From Rhizobacter sp. Root1221 (GTDB taxonomy: Bacteria > Pseudomonadota > Gammaproteobacteria > Burkholderiales > Burkholderiaceae_C), in NCBI RefSeq assembly GCF_001425785.1, contig NZ_LMDI01000012.1, forward strand, positions 187,566 to 251,565: 64,000 nucleotides of DNA, read 5' to 3'. The position numbers and the translations under genes were made by a program. This document shows positions 48,307 through 56,808 of the stretch, piece by piece (the first letter of the stretch is position 1; the number at the start of each line of letters is the position of its first letter). A model generated the notes under the pieces. It did not search any database. It was not told the origin of the DNA and saw only the letters and a list, made by a program, of their open reading frames with translations.

Positions 48307-50046
48307 GTGAAGACACTTCCGGAGAAGAAGCTCGCGAAACATGTCCGCCTGGGCGTGGCGGCCGTGGTGTTGGCCTTGCTGGCCGCCTGCGGTGGCAACA
48401 AGGAGTCCGACCAGGGCGAACAAGTCGCCGAACTGCCCGCTGCCCAGCAGCCGCCGGCCACCGAGGCCGCGCGTTTCCTCACCCAGGCCTCGTTCGGCCC
48501 CACCCAAGCGCAGATCGACTGGGTTCGCCTGCACGGCTACCCGGCCTGGATCAAGGTGCAGATGGACGCCGGGCGCACGCCTCACCGCGCCTACCTGGAT
48601 GCCATCCAGGCTAGTTTCGCCGGTACCGACACCACGGTGAGCCAGACGCACTTCCGCGAATCGTTCTGGGCCCAGGCCATCGCCGGCCCCGACCAGCTCC
48701 GCCAGCGGGCGGCCTATGCGCTGTCGCAGATCTTCGTCGTGTCGTTCGTGGACAGCGGCCTGTCGGGCCAGATCCGTGGGGTCACGTCCTACTACGACCT
48801 GCTGGGCGAACACGCCTTCGGCAACTACCGTGAGCTGCTCGAGGCGGTGTCCAAGCACCCGATGATGGGGCTGTACCTGTCGAGCCTGCGCAACCAGAAG
48901 GAAGACAACAAGGGCCGTGTCGCGGACGAAAACTTCGCTCGCGAGATCATGCAGCTGTTCTCGATCGGCCTGTACGAGCTGAACCCGGATGGCTCCTACA
49001 AGGGCGGCACGCCCACCGAGACCTACACGCACGACGACATCAAGGGCCTGGCCAAGGTGTTCACCGGCTGGAGCTGGTATGCCGGCCCGAACATGGCCGA
49101 TCGCACCGACTCGCGGTTCAACGGGGGCAGCGCCAACGCCGACCGCGACTGGATGCCGATGCAGGCGTACAACAAGTTCCATTCGGTCAGCGAGAAGACC
49201 TTCCTCGGCAAGACCATCCCGGCCACGACCACCGCAACGGCCGACGCCGAAGGCGACATGGAGATCGCGCTCGACCACCTGTTCAACCACCCCAACGTGG
49301 GCCCCTTCTTCGGCAAGCTGCTGATCCAGCGCATGGTCACCAGCAACCCGAGCCCGGCCTACGTGGGCCGGGTGGCAGCGGCGTTCAACGACAACGGGCA
49401 AGGCGTTCGCGGCGACCTGAAGGCCGTGTTCAAGGTGGTGCTGCTGGACCCCGAGGCCCGCACGCTCGACGCGACGAGCACGTCGTACGGCAAGGTGCGT
49501 GAACCGGTGCTGCGCCTGTCGAGCCTGCTGCGTGCGCTCAACGCACGGTCCGCCACGGGCCGCTTCATCGGCATCGACGACACCGACAACGTCACGTCGA
49601 GCCTTGGCCAGACGGTGATGAAGTCGCCCACCGTGTTCAACTTCTACCGCCCGGGCTACACACCGCCCAACAGCGCAGCGGCCACGGCCAACCTGGTGGC
49701 ACCGGAGCTTCAACTGACCAACGAGGTGTCGGTGGCGGGGTACCTGAACTACATCCGCAGCAGGTGGGTGCAGGCCAGCGCCTCGCGCGACATCCAGCCC
49801 GACTTCGCGCCACTGGTGGCCCTCGCCGACGACCCGGCCGCGCTGGTGGACCGCATCAGCCTGCTGTTGATGTCGGGCCAGATGACCCCGGCGCTGCGCG
49901 ACCTCATCATCGCCGGTGTCACCGGCCGCGCCATCCCCACGGCCACGGCGTCGAATGCCGCTGCCGTGCAGACCGCCAAGGAGGAGCGCGCCCGCATCGC
50001 CGTGATGCTGACGATGGCGTCGCCCGACTACCTGATCCAGAAGTGA
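48307..50046 (+). CDS. DUF1800-domain lipoprotein
   Basis: A 579 aa exported protein with a lipoprotein signal (VVLALLAACGGN, Cys near residue 25). The DUF1800 body shows the family pattern RFLTQASFGPTQAQIDWVRLHGYPAWI, ENFAREIMQLFSIGLYELNPDGSY, and MKSPTVFNFYRPGYTPPN. Such proteins are encoded with DUF1501 partners in many bacteria; biochemical function is unknown. GTG 48307 with GGGGAG upstream is preferred because it gives the signal peptide directly; the frame opens earlier at 48250. Confidence 0.85.
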   Translation: MKTLPEKKLAKHVRLGVAAVVLALLAACGGNKESDQGEQVAELPAAQQPPATEAARFLTQASFGPTQAQIDWVRLHGYPAWIKVQMDAGRTPHRAYLDAIQASFAGTDTTVSQTHFRESFWAQAIAGPDQLRQRAAYALSQIFVVSFVDSGLSGQIRGVTSYYDLLGEHAFGNYRELLEAVSKHPMMGLYLSSLRNQKEDNKGRVADENFAREIMQLFSIGLYELNPDGSYKGGTPTETYTHDDIKGLAKVFTGWSWYAGPNMADRTDSRFNGGSANADRDWMPMQAYNKFHSVSEKTFLGKTIPATTTATADAEGDMEIALDHLFNHPNVGPFFGKLLIQRMVTSNPSPAYVGRVAAAFNDNGQGVRGDLKAVFKVVLLDPEARTLDATSTSYGKVREPVLRLSSLLRALNARSATGRFIGIDDTDNVTSSLGQTVMKSPTVFNFYRPGYTPPNSAAATANLVAPELQLTNEVSVAGYLNYIRSRWVQASASRDIQPDFAPLVALADDPAALVDRISLLLMSGQMTPALRDLIIAGVTGRAIPTATASNAAAVQTAKEERARIAVMLTMASPDYLIQK

Positions 50047-50058
50047 CGAGGACCTGAC

Positions 50059-51531
50059 ATGACCACCTCCAATGCGTCCCGCCGCGAATTCCTTCGCCGC
50101 GCCACCGTCCTGTCCGGGTCCATCGGCCCCGCCGCGCTGCCGTTTGCGATGAACCTCGCCACGATGAACGCTGCCGTGGCGCAGACGTCCGACTACAAGG
50201 CCATCATCTGCCTGTTCCTCTACGGGGGGAACGATTCGGCGAACATGGTGCTGCCCACCGACACCGCCTCGTGGGAGGCCTACAGCACCGTGCGCTCCAC
50301 GGCACCGGACCCCATCGCGCTGAAGGCCGTGGGCACCGTGGCCGATGGTGCGGCCAACGCCGGCTCGCCCGCCGCGCTGGGCGGCGTGCTGCCCATCGTG
50401 CCGAACTTCACCGCATTCGCCGAGAACAACACGCGCACGTTTGCGCTGCATCCGGCGATGACCGACGTGCAGAGCCTGTTCGGCGCGGGCCGCCTGGGCA
50501 TCATCGGCAACGCCGGCCCACTGCTCCAGCCGATGACGAAGGCCGAGTACCAGAGCAACACCCTGAAGAAGCGCCCGCCGAAGCTGTTCTCGCACAACGA
50601 CCAGCAATCGAGCTGGCAGGCCCTGGCCCCCGAAGGTGCCAAGGTGGGCTGGGGTGGGCGCTTCGGCGACCTGCTGGCCAGCGGCAACTCGAACACCGTG
50701 TTCACCAGCATCTCGGCCGGCGGCAACGCGGTGTTCATGTCGGGCCAGAGCGTGTTCCAGTACCAGGTGGGCAGCGGTGGTGCCGTGGCCATCGGCAACA
50801 TCACCGGCAACCTGTTCAACTCCGCTGCGGCCGCGGCGAGCTACAGGACCATCATCACGCAGACCGATGCGGCCCACCTGCTGGCCCGCGAGCAGTCGGT
50901 GGTGACCAAGCGGTCCATCGAAGCCCAGGTGGCGTTCCAGACGGCGTTCACGGCATCCGCCGTGGCGGCGCCCACGCAGTACATGCGGCCGTCCACCCGC
51001 ACCAACGCGAACAACGACCTCGCGGTGCAGCTGCAGACCGTGGCCCGCATCATCGGTGCACGCGCGTCGCTCGGTGCGTCGCGCCAGGTGTTTTTCGTGT
51101 CGATGGGCGGCTTCGACACCCACGACAACCAGAACCGTGGCCAGGCCGACCTGCTGGCCCGCCTGTCGCATGCCATCGGTTACCTCGACGGCGTGCTGGG
51201 CACCATGGGCATGCGCGACAAGGTCACGCTCTTCACCGGGTCCGACTTCGGCCGCACGTTCACCAGCAATGGTGACGGCACCGACCACGGCTGGGGCGCT
51301 CACCACTTCGTGTACGGCGGGGCCGTCAAGGGCAAGGAGATCTACGGGCGCTTCCCGCAGGTGGGTTTGAACCACAGCGACGAAGTGGGCTCGGGCAGTT
51401 TCCTGCCGGGCGTGTCGGTGGACCAGATCGGCGCCACCGTGGGCAAGTGGTTCGGCATCAGCGACAGCAACCTGAACCTGGTGTTCCCGAACCTGAAGAA
51501 CTTCACGCCGGACCTGGGTTTCATCGCCTGA
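50059..51531 (+). CDS. DUF1501-domain protein with Tat signal
   Basis: A 490 aa protein with a twin-arginine signal (SRREFLRRATVL, residues 7-18), so it is exported folded, possibly with a cofactor or metal. DUF1501 belongs to the alkaline phosphatase/sulfatase-like superfamily; YGGNDSANMVLPTD, MGGFDTHDNQNRGQADLL and DHGWGAHHFVYGGAVKGKEIYG are the typical motifs, with metal-ligand-like Asp and His residues. It begins 12 bases after the DUF1800 gene with GAGG upstream and is surely cotranscribed. The substrate is unknown. Confidence 0.88.
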   Translation: MTTSNASRREFLRRATVLSGSIGPAALPFAMNLATMNAAVAQTSDYKAIICLFLYGGNDSANMVLPTDTASWEAYSTVRSTAPDPIALKAVGTVADGAANAGSPAALGGVLPIVPNFTAFAENNTRTFALHPAMTDVQSLFGAGRLGIIGNAGPLLQPMTKAEYQSNTLKKRPPKLFSHNDQQSSWQALAPEGAKVGWGGRFGDLLASGNSNTVFTSISAGGNAVFMSGQSVFQYQVGSGGAVAIGNITGNLFNSAAAAASYRTIITQTDAAHLLAREQSVVTKRSIEAQVAFQTAFTASAVAAPTQYMRPSTRTNANNDLAVQLQTVARIIGARASLGASRQVFFVSMGGFDTHDNQNRGQADLLARLSHAIGYLDGVLGTMGMRDKVTLFTGSDFGRTFTSNGDGTDHGWGAHHFVYGGAVKGKEIYGRFPQVGLNHSDEVGSGSFLPGVSVDQIGATVGKWFGISDSNLNLVFPNLKNFTPDLGFIA

Positions 51532-51545
51532 CGACGGGATGAGGG

Positions 51546-53075
51546 TCATGCCGGATTGAGCACCCGGCGGTACTGGATGGCTTCGGCCAGGTGGGGCACT
51601 TGCACGTGGCTCGCGTTGGCGAGGTCGGCGATCGTGCGGGCAATGCGCAGCACCCGGTGGTGGCTGCGCGCCGACCACCCGAGGCGCGTGGAGGCCGCCT
51701 GCAGGAACGACGACGATGCCTCGTCGAGTGCGGCGTGTTCATCGAGCGGTGCGTTCTGCAGCCGCGCATTGGGCACCCCTTGCCGCGCCAGCGCCACCCC
51801 GTGCGCCGCGGCCACCCGCCGGGACACCACGTCGGTGCCTTCACCATCGGGTGCGGCCGCCAGCGTGCCGGGTGCCACCGCGGGCACCTCCACCTGCAGG
51901 TCGATGCGATCGAGCAGCGGGCCGCTGAGCCGCGCCTGGTACTTCAACACCATGTCGGGTGCACAGCGGCAATGCCGCAGCGGGTTGCCATGGTGACCAC
52001 AGGCGCATGGATTCATCGCTGCGATCAGCTGGAATTGCGCCGGGAATTCCGCCTGCCGTGCGGCCCGCGAGATCACGATGCGCCCGGTCTCGAGGGGTTC
52101 GCGCAAGGCCTCCAGCGCCGCCCGCTTGAACTCGGGCAGTTCATCGAGGAACAACACCCCGTGGTGCGCCAGCGAGATCTCCCCCGGTCTTGGTGGTGAT
52201 CCACCGCCCGCGAGCGCCGCGGGCGACGCACTGTGGTGCGGGGCCCTGAAAATTCTGTGTCCCCACCGCTCTGCCGAGAAGCTGCCGTTGAGGCTCAGCA
52301 GCGCCGCGGATTCGAGCGCGGCGTCGAGCGACAGCGGCGGCAGCAACCCGGCGAACCGCTGCGCGAGCATCGACTTGCCGGTGCCCGGTGGCCCCATCAT
52401 CAGCAGGCTGTGTTCGCCGGCGGCGGCAATCTCCAAGGCACGCTTGGCAGCGGCCTGGCCCTTCACATCGCGCAGGTCGGCGGGCGCCGCCGGTGCGGGC
52501 CGTGGCAACGGGCTCATGCGTGGCAACGACCCCACGTCGGCCGCATCGGGCTCGCGGTGCCGGAAGGCTTCCACCACGTCAAGCAGGTGGCGAGCCCCGT
52601 GGATGGCCAGGCCGCTCACGAGGGCGGCCTCCTGCGCGCAATCGAACGGCAGCACCAGCGCCCGCCCGGCACCGGCGCCTCGCCGCAGCGCAAGCGCCAA
52701 CGCGAGGGCACCCCGCACAGGACGAAGGTCCCCGGCCAGAGACAACTCGCCGGCGAACTCGAACCCCACCGTGCGCTTGAGGTCGATCTGCTCGCTGGCG
52801 GCCAGGATGCCCAGCGCGATGGGCAGGTCGAACCGGCCGGACTCCTTCGGCAGGTCGGCCGGCGCCAGGTTCACCGTGATGCGCTTGTTGTGCGGGAAGG
52901 AAAGCCCACAGTTGATCAGCGCGGCACGCACCCGTTCGCGCGCCTCGCGCACCTCGGTGTCGGCCAGGCCCACGAGCGTGAAGACGGGCAACCCGTTGGC
53001 GAGGTGCACCTCGACCGTGACGGCGGGTGCGTGCAGGCCATCGAGGGCTCGGCTGTGGAGGACGGCGAGGGACAT
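51546..53075 (-). CDS. comM: YifB/ComM-family branch-migration helicase
   Basis: A 509 aa AAA+ protein of the Mg-chelatase-like group. ComM is a hexameric helicase that extends heteroduplex DNA during natural transformation. An N-terminal Lon-like (ChlI) domain (GLPVFTLVGLADTEVREARERVRAAL) precedes Walker A MMGPPGTGKSML, Walker B GVLFLDELPEF and a Cys cluster CACGHHGNPLRHCRC. ATG 53075 starts MSLAVLHSRAL, the conserved family N-terminus. With pilT/pilU in the same window it fits a competence-capable organism. Confidence 0.94.
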   Translation of the reverse strand: MSLAVLHSRALDGLHAPAVTVEVHLANGLPVFTLVGLADTEVREARERVRAALINCGLSFPHNKRITVNLAPADLPKESGRFDLPIALGILAASEQIDLKRTVGFEFAGELSLAGDLRPVRGALALALALRRGAGAGRALVLPFDCAQEAALVSGLAIHGARHLLDVVEAFRHREPDAADVGSLPRMSPLPRPAPAAPADLRDVKGQAAAKRALEIAAAGEHSLLMMGPPGTGKSMLAQRFAGLLPPLSLDAALESAALLSLNGSFSAERWGHRIFRAPHHSASPAALAGGGSPPRPGEISLAHHGVLFLDELPEFKRAALEALREPLETGRIVISRAARQAEFPAQFQLIAAMNPCACGHHGNPLRHCRCAPDMVLKYQARLSGPLLDRIDLQVEVPAVAPGTLAAAPDGEGTDVVSRRVAAAHGVALARQGVPNARLQNAPLDEHAALDEASSSFLQAASTRLGWSARSHHRVLRIARTIADLANASHVQVPHLAEAIQYRRVLNPA

Positions 53076-53102
53076 GCACGGAGTGTGGCCGTGCGGTGGT
53101 TC

Positions 53103-53162
53103 GGGCCGCCTTCGAGGGCGGCCCATAACACCGGCCTTCGAGGGGCAGGTGCCCCTCGAAGG
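53103..53162. terminator. Two strong hairpins between comM and the PEP-CTERM gene
   Basis: GGGCCGCC (53103-53110) and GGCGGCCC (53117-53124) form one stem; a 13-base perfect arm pair (53135-53147 and 53150-53162, beginning CCTTCGAGGGGCA) forms a second. The second lies ten bases after the PEP-CTERM stop. Neither has a T run, but both share the phrase TTCGAGGG. Confidence 0.5.
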
Positions 53163-53171
53163 TGACGCGGT

Positions 53172-54086
53172 TCAGCGCCGCGCCGAACGCCGCTTGCCCG
53201 CGGCCCCGATGACACCGAGGCCCAGCATCATCATCGCGACCGTCATCGGTTCGGGGACCGGCGCGCTGATCTCCAGGGGGGCGGTGCTGAGGCCCGCGGA
53301 GGAGCCGAGGCCCACGGGCGCGCTGACGTCGACGTAGGTGCCTGCGCCGAGCCAGCCGGTCATCAGGGAGCTGGTGGCGTTGGTGACCGACAGCGTCAGG
53401 CGGCCGTCAGAGCCGACGGCGTAGTGGAAGACGTCGGACAGGCTGCCGCCGAACAGGCTGGTCAACGAAGCCGACAGGCTGGCGCCGACGCGGTTGGCGG
53501 TGTCGGCCATCGTCAGCTTCGCGAACGAGCTGGCCGCGTCGAGGTTGAACCACGACACGCTGTCGAGCGGTGCATCTTCTCCGCCCAGGATGTCCAGCGT
53601 GCACAGCGAAGTGAAGGTCATCGATTCACCGGCCGCGAGCGAGAACCCGCGCTTCCAGTCGGCCGCCAGGTCGAGTTCGGCGCCGCCACCGTCGCGCACG
53701 GCGTTGGTGGTAATCCAGTTGGTGTTGATGGACGCCGTGCCGGACCCGATGTGGCCCAGTGCCGGGTTGTGCGAGATGATCTCGCCCAGCTGGGTGGGTG
53801 CGTTCTGGTAGTTGTGCTTGGACGGCGCGCTGCGCCACGTGTCCCAGACCGCGTCGCCACTGCCGTCGACGCCGAGTTGGTCGCGGGCGCTGGAATGCGC
53901 GCTGCGGATGCCCGACGTGGTCCAGGCACCGTCGAGGTTGTGAGGGCCGTCGAGTGCACCGCCGGTTCGCAGGGCGGGCAAGCCGCCGTCGAAGTAGAGA
54001 GAAGCCTTGTAGTCGGCCGTTGCCGACGCGCTGCCGGAGCAGGCAAAGACGACGGCCGCTATGACCGAAGCGGTGAGGTGTTTCAT
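53172..54086 (-). CDS. PEP-CTERM sorted extracellular protein
   Basis: A 304 aa exported protein with a Sec signal (MKHLTASVIAAVVFACSGSASA) and a C-terminal PEP-CTERM tail: PVPEPMTVAMMMLGLGVIG followed by a basic KRRSARR end. The tail is cleaved by exosortase; proteins of this class go to the surface or matrix in exopolysaccharide producers. The middle region is Ser/Ala/Gly/Asn-rich with no domain I recognise. Exosortase genes are not in the window. Confidence 0.88.
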   Translation of the reverse strand: MKHLTASVIAAVVFACSGSASATADYKASLYFDGGLPALRTGGALDGPHNLDGAWTTSGIRSAHSSARDQLGVDGSGDAVWDTWRSAPSKHNYQNAPTQLGEIISHNPALGHIGSGTASINTNWITTNAVRDGGGAELDLAADWKRGFSLAAGESMTFTSLCTLDILGGEDAPLDSVSWFNLDAASSFAKLTMADTANRVGASLSASLTSLFGGSLSDVFHYAVGSDGRLTLSVTNATSSLMTGWLGAGTYVDVSAPVGLGSSAGLSTAPLEISAPVPEPMTVAMMMLGLGVIGAAGKRRSARR

Positions 54087-54268
54087 GCGTTCATCCCTGA
54101 TGGCGTCGGTCAACATGCCGACTGAGCCTTCATGGTAGGCGGCGACTCCCGGGCTTGTCGTCCCTCAGCTGGGGGGTTTGAGTGCCGCGGCCTGGACGCT
54201 GTGCGTCAACCGGTTGCAAAGACCTGCCGCTCGAGCCGAAATGTGCGGTTCAAGCGGCCGGATGCGCA

Positions 54269-54919
54269 TCACCAGCGAGCAGGCACCTGCTGTCCGGGCA
54301 GCAGGTCGTAGGGCGCCTTCCAACCGGGCAGCTGCTTCACGCGATCCAGCCATTTCGCCATGGCGGGGTACTGTTTGCCGATGTCGTAGCCGCTTTCCTC
54401 CGCCGGGAAGTAGAGGTAGCCGCACAACGAGATGTCCGCGATGGTGGGCTGGTTGCCGACCAGGTATGCCCTGTCGGTCAGGTGCTTCTCGACGATGCCG
54501 AACGCGTTGTCGATGCGGCTGCGCAGCCACGCGGAGACGGCGGGGTCGGGTGCGACCGGGCCAAACGCCTTCATGAAGCGGAAGGTGGCGAAGTAGCTCG
54601 TGAACTTGTGGTTGTCAAAGAACATCCAGCGCAGGATCTCGTGGCGCTCGTCGGCGGATTCACCGCCAAACGCCCCGTGCCGGTCGGCCAGGTAGACCAT
54701 GATCGCGGCCGACTGCGACATCTTCCGATCCCCGACTTCCAGCATCGGGACCTCACCCATGTCGTTGACTTCCTGCCGCCAGCTCTCGGAGCGCGTCAGG
54801 CCGCCCGTGAACGACTCCAGCGGCACGTGGACCGCTTGCCAAGGTTGCTTCAGTGCTTGCAGGAGAAGGGCCACCTTGTAGGTGTTGCCGGACTGGGAGA
54901 AGCCGTGGAGTCGGTACAT
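54269..54919 (-). CDS. Glutathione S-transferase family protein
   Basis: A 216 aa GST-like protein. The N-terminal thioredoxin fold (MYRLHGFSQSGNTYKVALLLQALKQPW) includes the Ser/Thr region that activates glutathione and the cis-Pro segment EVPMLEVGDRKMSQSAAIMVYLADRHG. The C-terminal helical domain has the N-capping box TIADISLCGYLYF. Substrate unknown. ATG 54919 matches the family start; the open frame continues upstream without similarity. Confidence 0.9.
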   Translation of the reverse strand: MYRLHGFSQSGNTYKVALLLQALKQPWQAVHVPLESFTGGLTRSESWRQEVNDMGEVPMLEVGDRKMSQSAAIMVYLADRHGAFGGESADERHEILRWMFFDNHKFTSYFATFRFMKAFGPVAPDPAVSAWLRSRIDNAFGIVEKHLTDRAYLVGNQPTIADISLCGYLYFPAEESGYDIGKQYPAMAKWLDRVKQLPGWKAPYDLLPGQQVPARW

Positions 54920-55121
54920 GAGCGTGGCAGAGGAAGGGTTCGTGAGGCCGTAGTATCGCGGCCCGCGTGGGTGCTCGCTACTGCCGGGACGGCTGCGTCG
55001 TCGTTGTCTGTCGAGGCGGCATGATCGGGGCCTCCGTTGATACGTCCGCCGCCCGCCACCGCATCGGTGAACGACGGGGAAGTCCGTCTTGAACCTCAGA
55101 GGGCCATGCCAGGGCCGACCC

Positions 55122-55979
55122 ATGACCACGAACTTTTCCTCCGAGCCGGACTCGCTTGCCATCGAACCCCTTGCCGCCCCGCGATGGCCTGCGGTGGGTG
55201 ATGGCCTGCGTTTCGCCGACCACCTGCACCCGCGTCCCGCTCCCTCGGGCATTGACGTTCGCTGCGGCCTGCAGCACTTCGCGATCGTCACGTACGCGGT
55301 GGACCCCGTGCGGTTCGGTGGCCTGCTGCCGCCGCGGTTCGTGCTCGACGCCGTGGAGATCGACGGCAAGCGGCGGGCGCTGATGTCGGTGGTGCCGTTC
55401 ATCGACGTGGATTTCACATCGGCGGTGTTCCCATTCCCCAAGTTCACGATGGGGCAGACGAACTACCGCATCTACGTCGTCGATACCGCCACGGGAGAGC
55501 GGTGTGTGTGGTTCCTCGGCACGACGCTCGACTCGTGGGCGTTGGCGGTGCCGCGGAGGGTGTGGAACCTGCCATGGCACGCGGGCCGCGTGCGGTTCGA
55601 CTGCGACCTGGACCCGGCGACCAGTCTGTACCGGCGCTACGAGATGCACACCGCGGCGCCATGGGCGCCCGCCGCTTTGTCGCTGGTGCAACGTGCCGAC
55701 GACGGGCTTGAGCTGCCCGGCTTTCCGGACCTGGAGACGGGCCTCGTGTTCCTCACGCACCCGCTTGCGGGCTTCTACCACCGGCGCGATGGTGCCTTGG
55801 GCACCTACCGTGTGTGGCATGAACGTCTGCAGGTGACACCCGCGCGCCTGGTCTCGGCGCGCTTCGGCCTGCTGGAACGCCTGGGCCTCGTCACGCCGGA
55901 GGAGCAGCAGGTGCCGCACAGCGTGCTGGTCGAGCCGCTGAACGAGTTCACCATCTACCTGCCGCCCCGACGGCTCTGA
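55122..55979 (+). CDS. DUF2071-family protein
   Basis: A 285 aa protein resembling YqjF/DUF2071 (acetoacetate decarboxylase-like fold). Conserved-looking segments are FAIVTYAVDPVRFGGLLPPRF, the middle TMGQTNYRIYVVDTATGERCVWFLG and THPLAGFYHRRDG. The lysine typical of true acetoacetate decarboxylase is not evident, so activity is uncertain. ATG 55122 is preceded by CAGGG; an upstream TTG at 55089 is possible. Confidence 0.75.
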   Translation: MTTNFSSEPDSLAIEPLAAPRWPAVGDGLRFADHLHPRPAPSGIDVRCGLQHFAIVTYAVDPVRFGGLLPPRFVLDAVEIDGKRRALMSVVPFIDVDFTSAVFPFPKFTMGQTNYRIYVVDTATGERCVWFLGTTLDSWALAVPRRVWNLPWHAGRVRFDCDLDPATSLYRRYEMHTAAPWAPAALSLVQRADDGLELPGFPDLETGLVFLTHPLAGFYHRRDGALGTYRVWHERLQVTPARLVSARFGLLERLGLVTPEEQQVPHSVLVEPLNEFTIYLPPRRL

Positions 55980-55997
55980 CAGCGGGGCGGGCCTGCC

Positions 55998-56711
55998 TCA
56001 ATACGACAGCTTCGGATACCAGTCGGTGCCGCGTCCGCCCGGGGTCAGGTCGAGCAGGTTCCACAGCGGCATGTACTCGACGGGGCCACGCGGGTCCTCG
56101 CCAGGGTCGGCCATATCGAAGGTGAACTCGTCGCCGTACGTGTGGATGACGCGTCTGCCGCGGCGGACGAACACGTTGAAGCCGGCGCTGTCTTCACCCT
56201 GGTCGGGGGCCTCGCCGCCGTAGTCGCGGTTGAAGGTGTTGCCGCCGGACGAGACCACCGGCAGGTACCGCCACCCGCGCTCGCGCTTGAAGGCGGTCAG
56301 GCGTTCGACGGGCGAGCGTGCGACGATGGCCACGCTCACGCGTTGTGTGATGTCGGGGATCTCCGCGTCGATGGCGCCGAGCAGGCACGTGCACATGGGG
56401 CACGGCCGTTCGCGTTGCGGGCCGAACATCCAGTTGTACGTGATCAGCGTGTCGTGCGGCCCGAACAGCTGGGACAACGTGACGGGCCCCTGCTCGCCGT
56501 CGAAGCGGTAGTCGTCGGGCACGTCGCCGCCAAGCGGCAACGCGCGGCGCTGTGCGGCAACACGTTCGGCATGGCGGCGCAGTTCGATTTCCTCCGCCAG
56601 CAGCGCATTGCGCGCCTCGCGGTACGCCGGTGGTTCGTTGGGAAAGCGCCGGGTGGACTGGGCGAGTTCCAGCGCGGGCTTGAGCGGCTTGAGGGGCGAG
56701 ATCGGCTTCAT
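55998..56711 (-). CDS. DUF899 thioredoxin-fold protein
   Basis: A 237 aa cytosolic protein of the DUF899 group with a thioredoxin-like fold. A CxxC-like cluster lies at RPCPMCTCLLGAI, followed by VSVAIVARSPVERLTAFKRERGW and ending YMPLWNLLDLTPGGRGTDWYPKLSY, all characteristic. ATG 56711 (MKPISPLKPLKP) is favoured by GAGGA upstream over an ATG at 56729. Its role is unknown, possibly redox or organic peroxide related. Confidence 0.83.
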   Translation of the reverse strand: MKPISPLKPLKPALELAQSTRRFPNEPPAYREARNALLAEEIELRRHAERVAAQRRALPLGGDVPDDYRFDGEQGPVTLSQLFGPHDTLITYNWMFGPQRERPCPMCTCLLGAIDAEIPDITQRVSVAIVARSPVERLTAFKRERGWRYLPVVSSGGNTFNRDYGGEAPDQGEDSAGFNVFVRRGRRVIHTYGDEFTFDMADPGEDPRGPVEYMPLWNLLDLTPGGRGTDWYPKLSY

Positions 56712-56808
56712 CGGATCCTCCGCGGTCAAAAGCGGATGGTAATCCGAATGGTTGACTAATGCGAAGCCACCCTGTTGCCCTCAAGGTCTGCGGAGGAACT
56801 CGCGCAGT

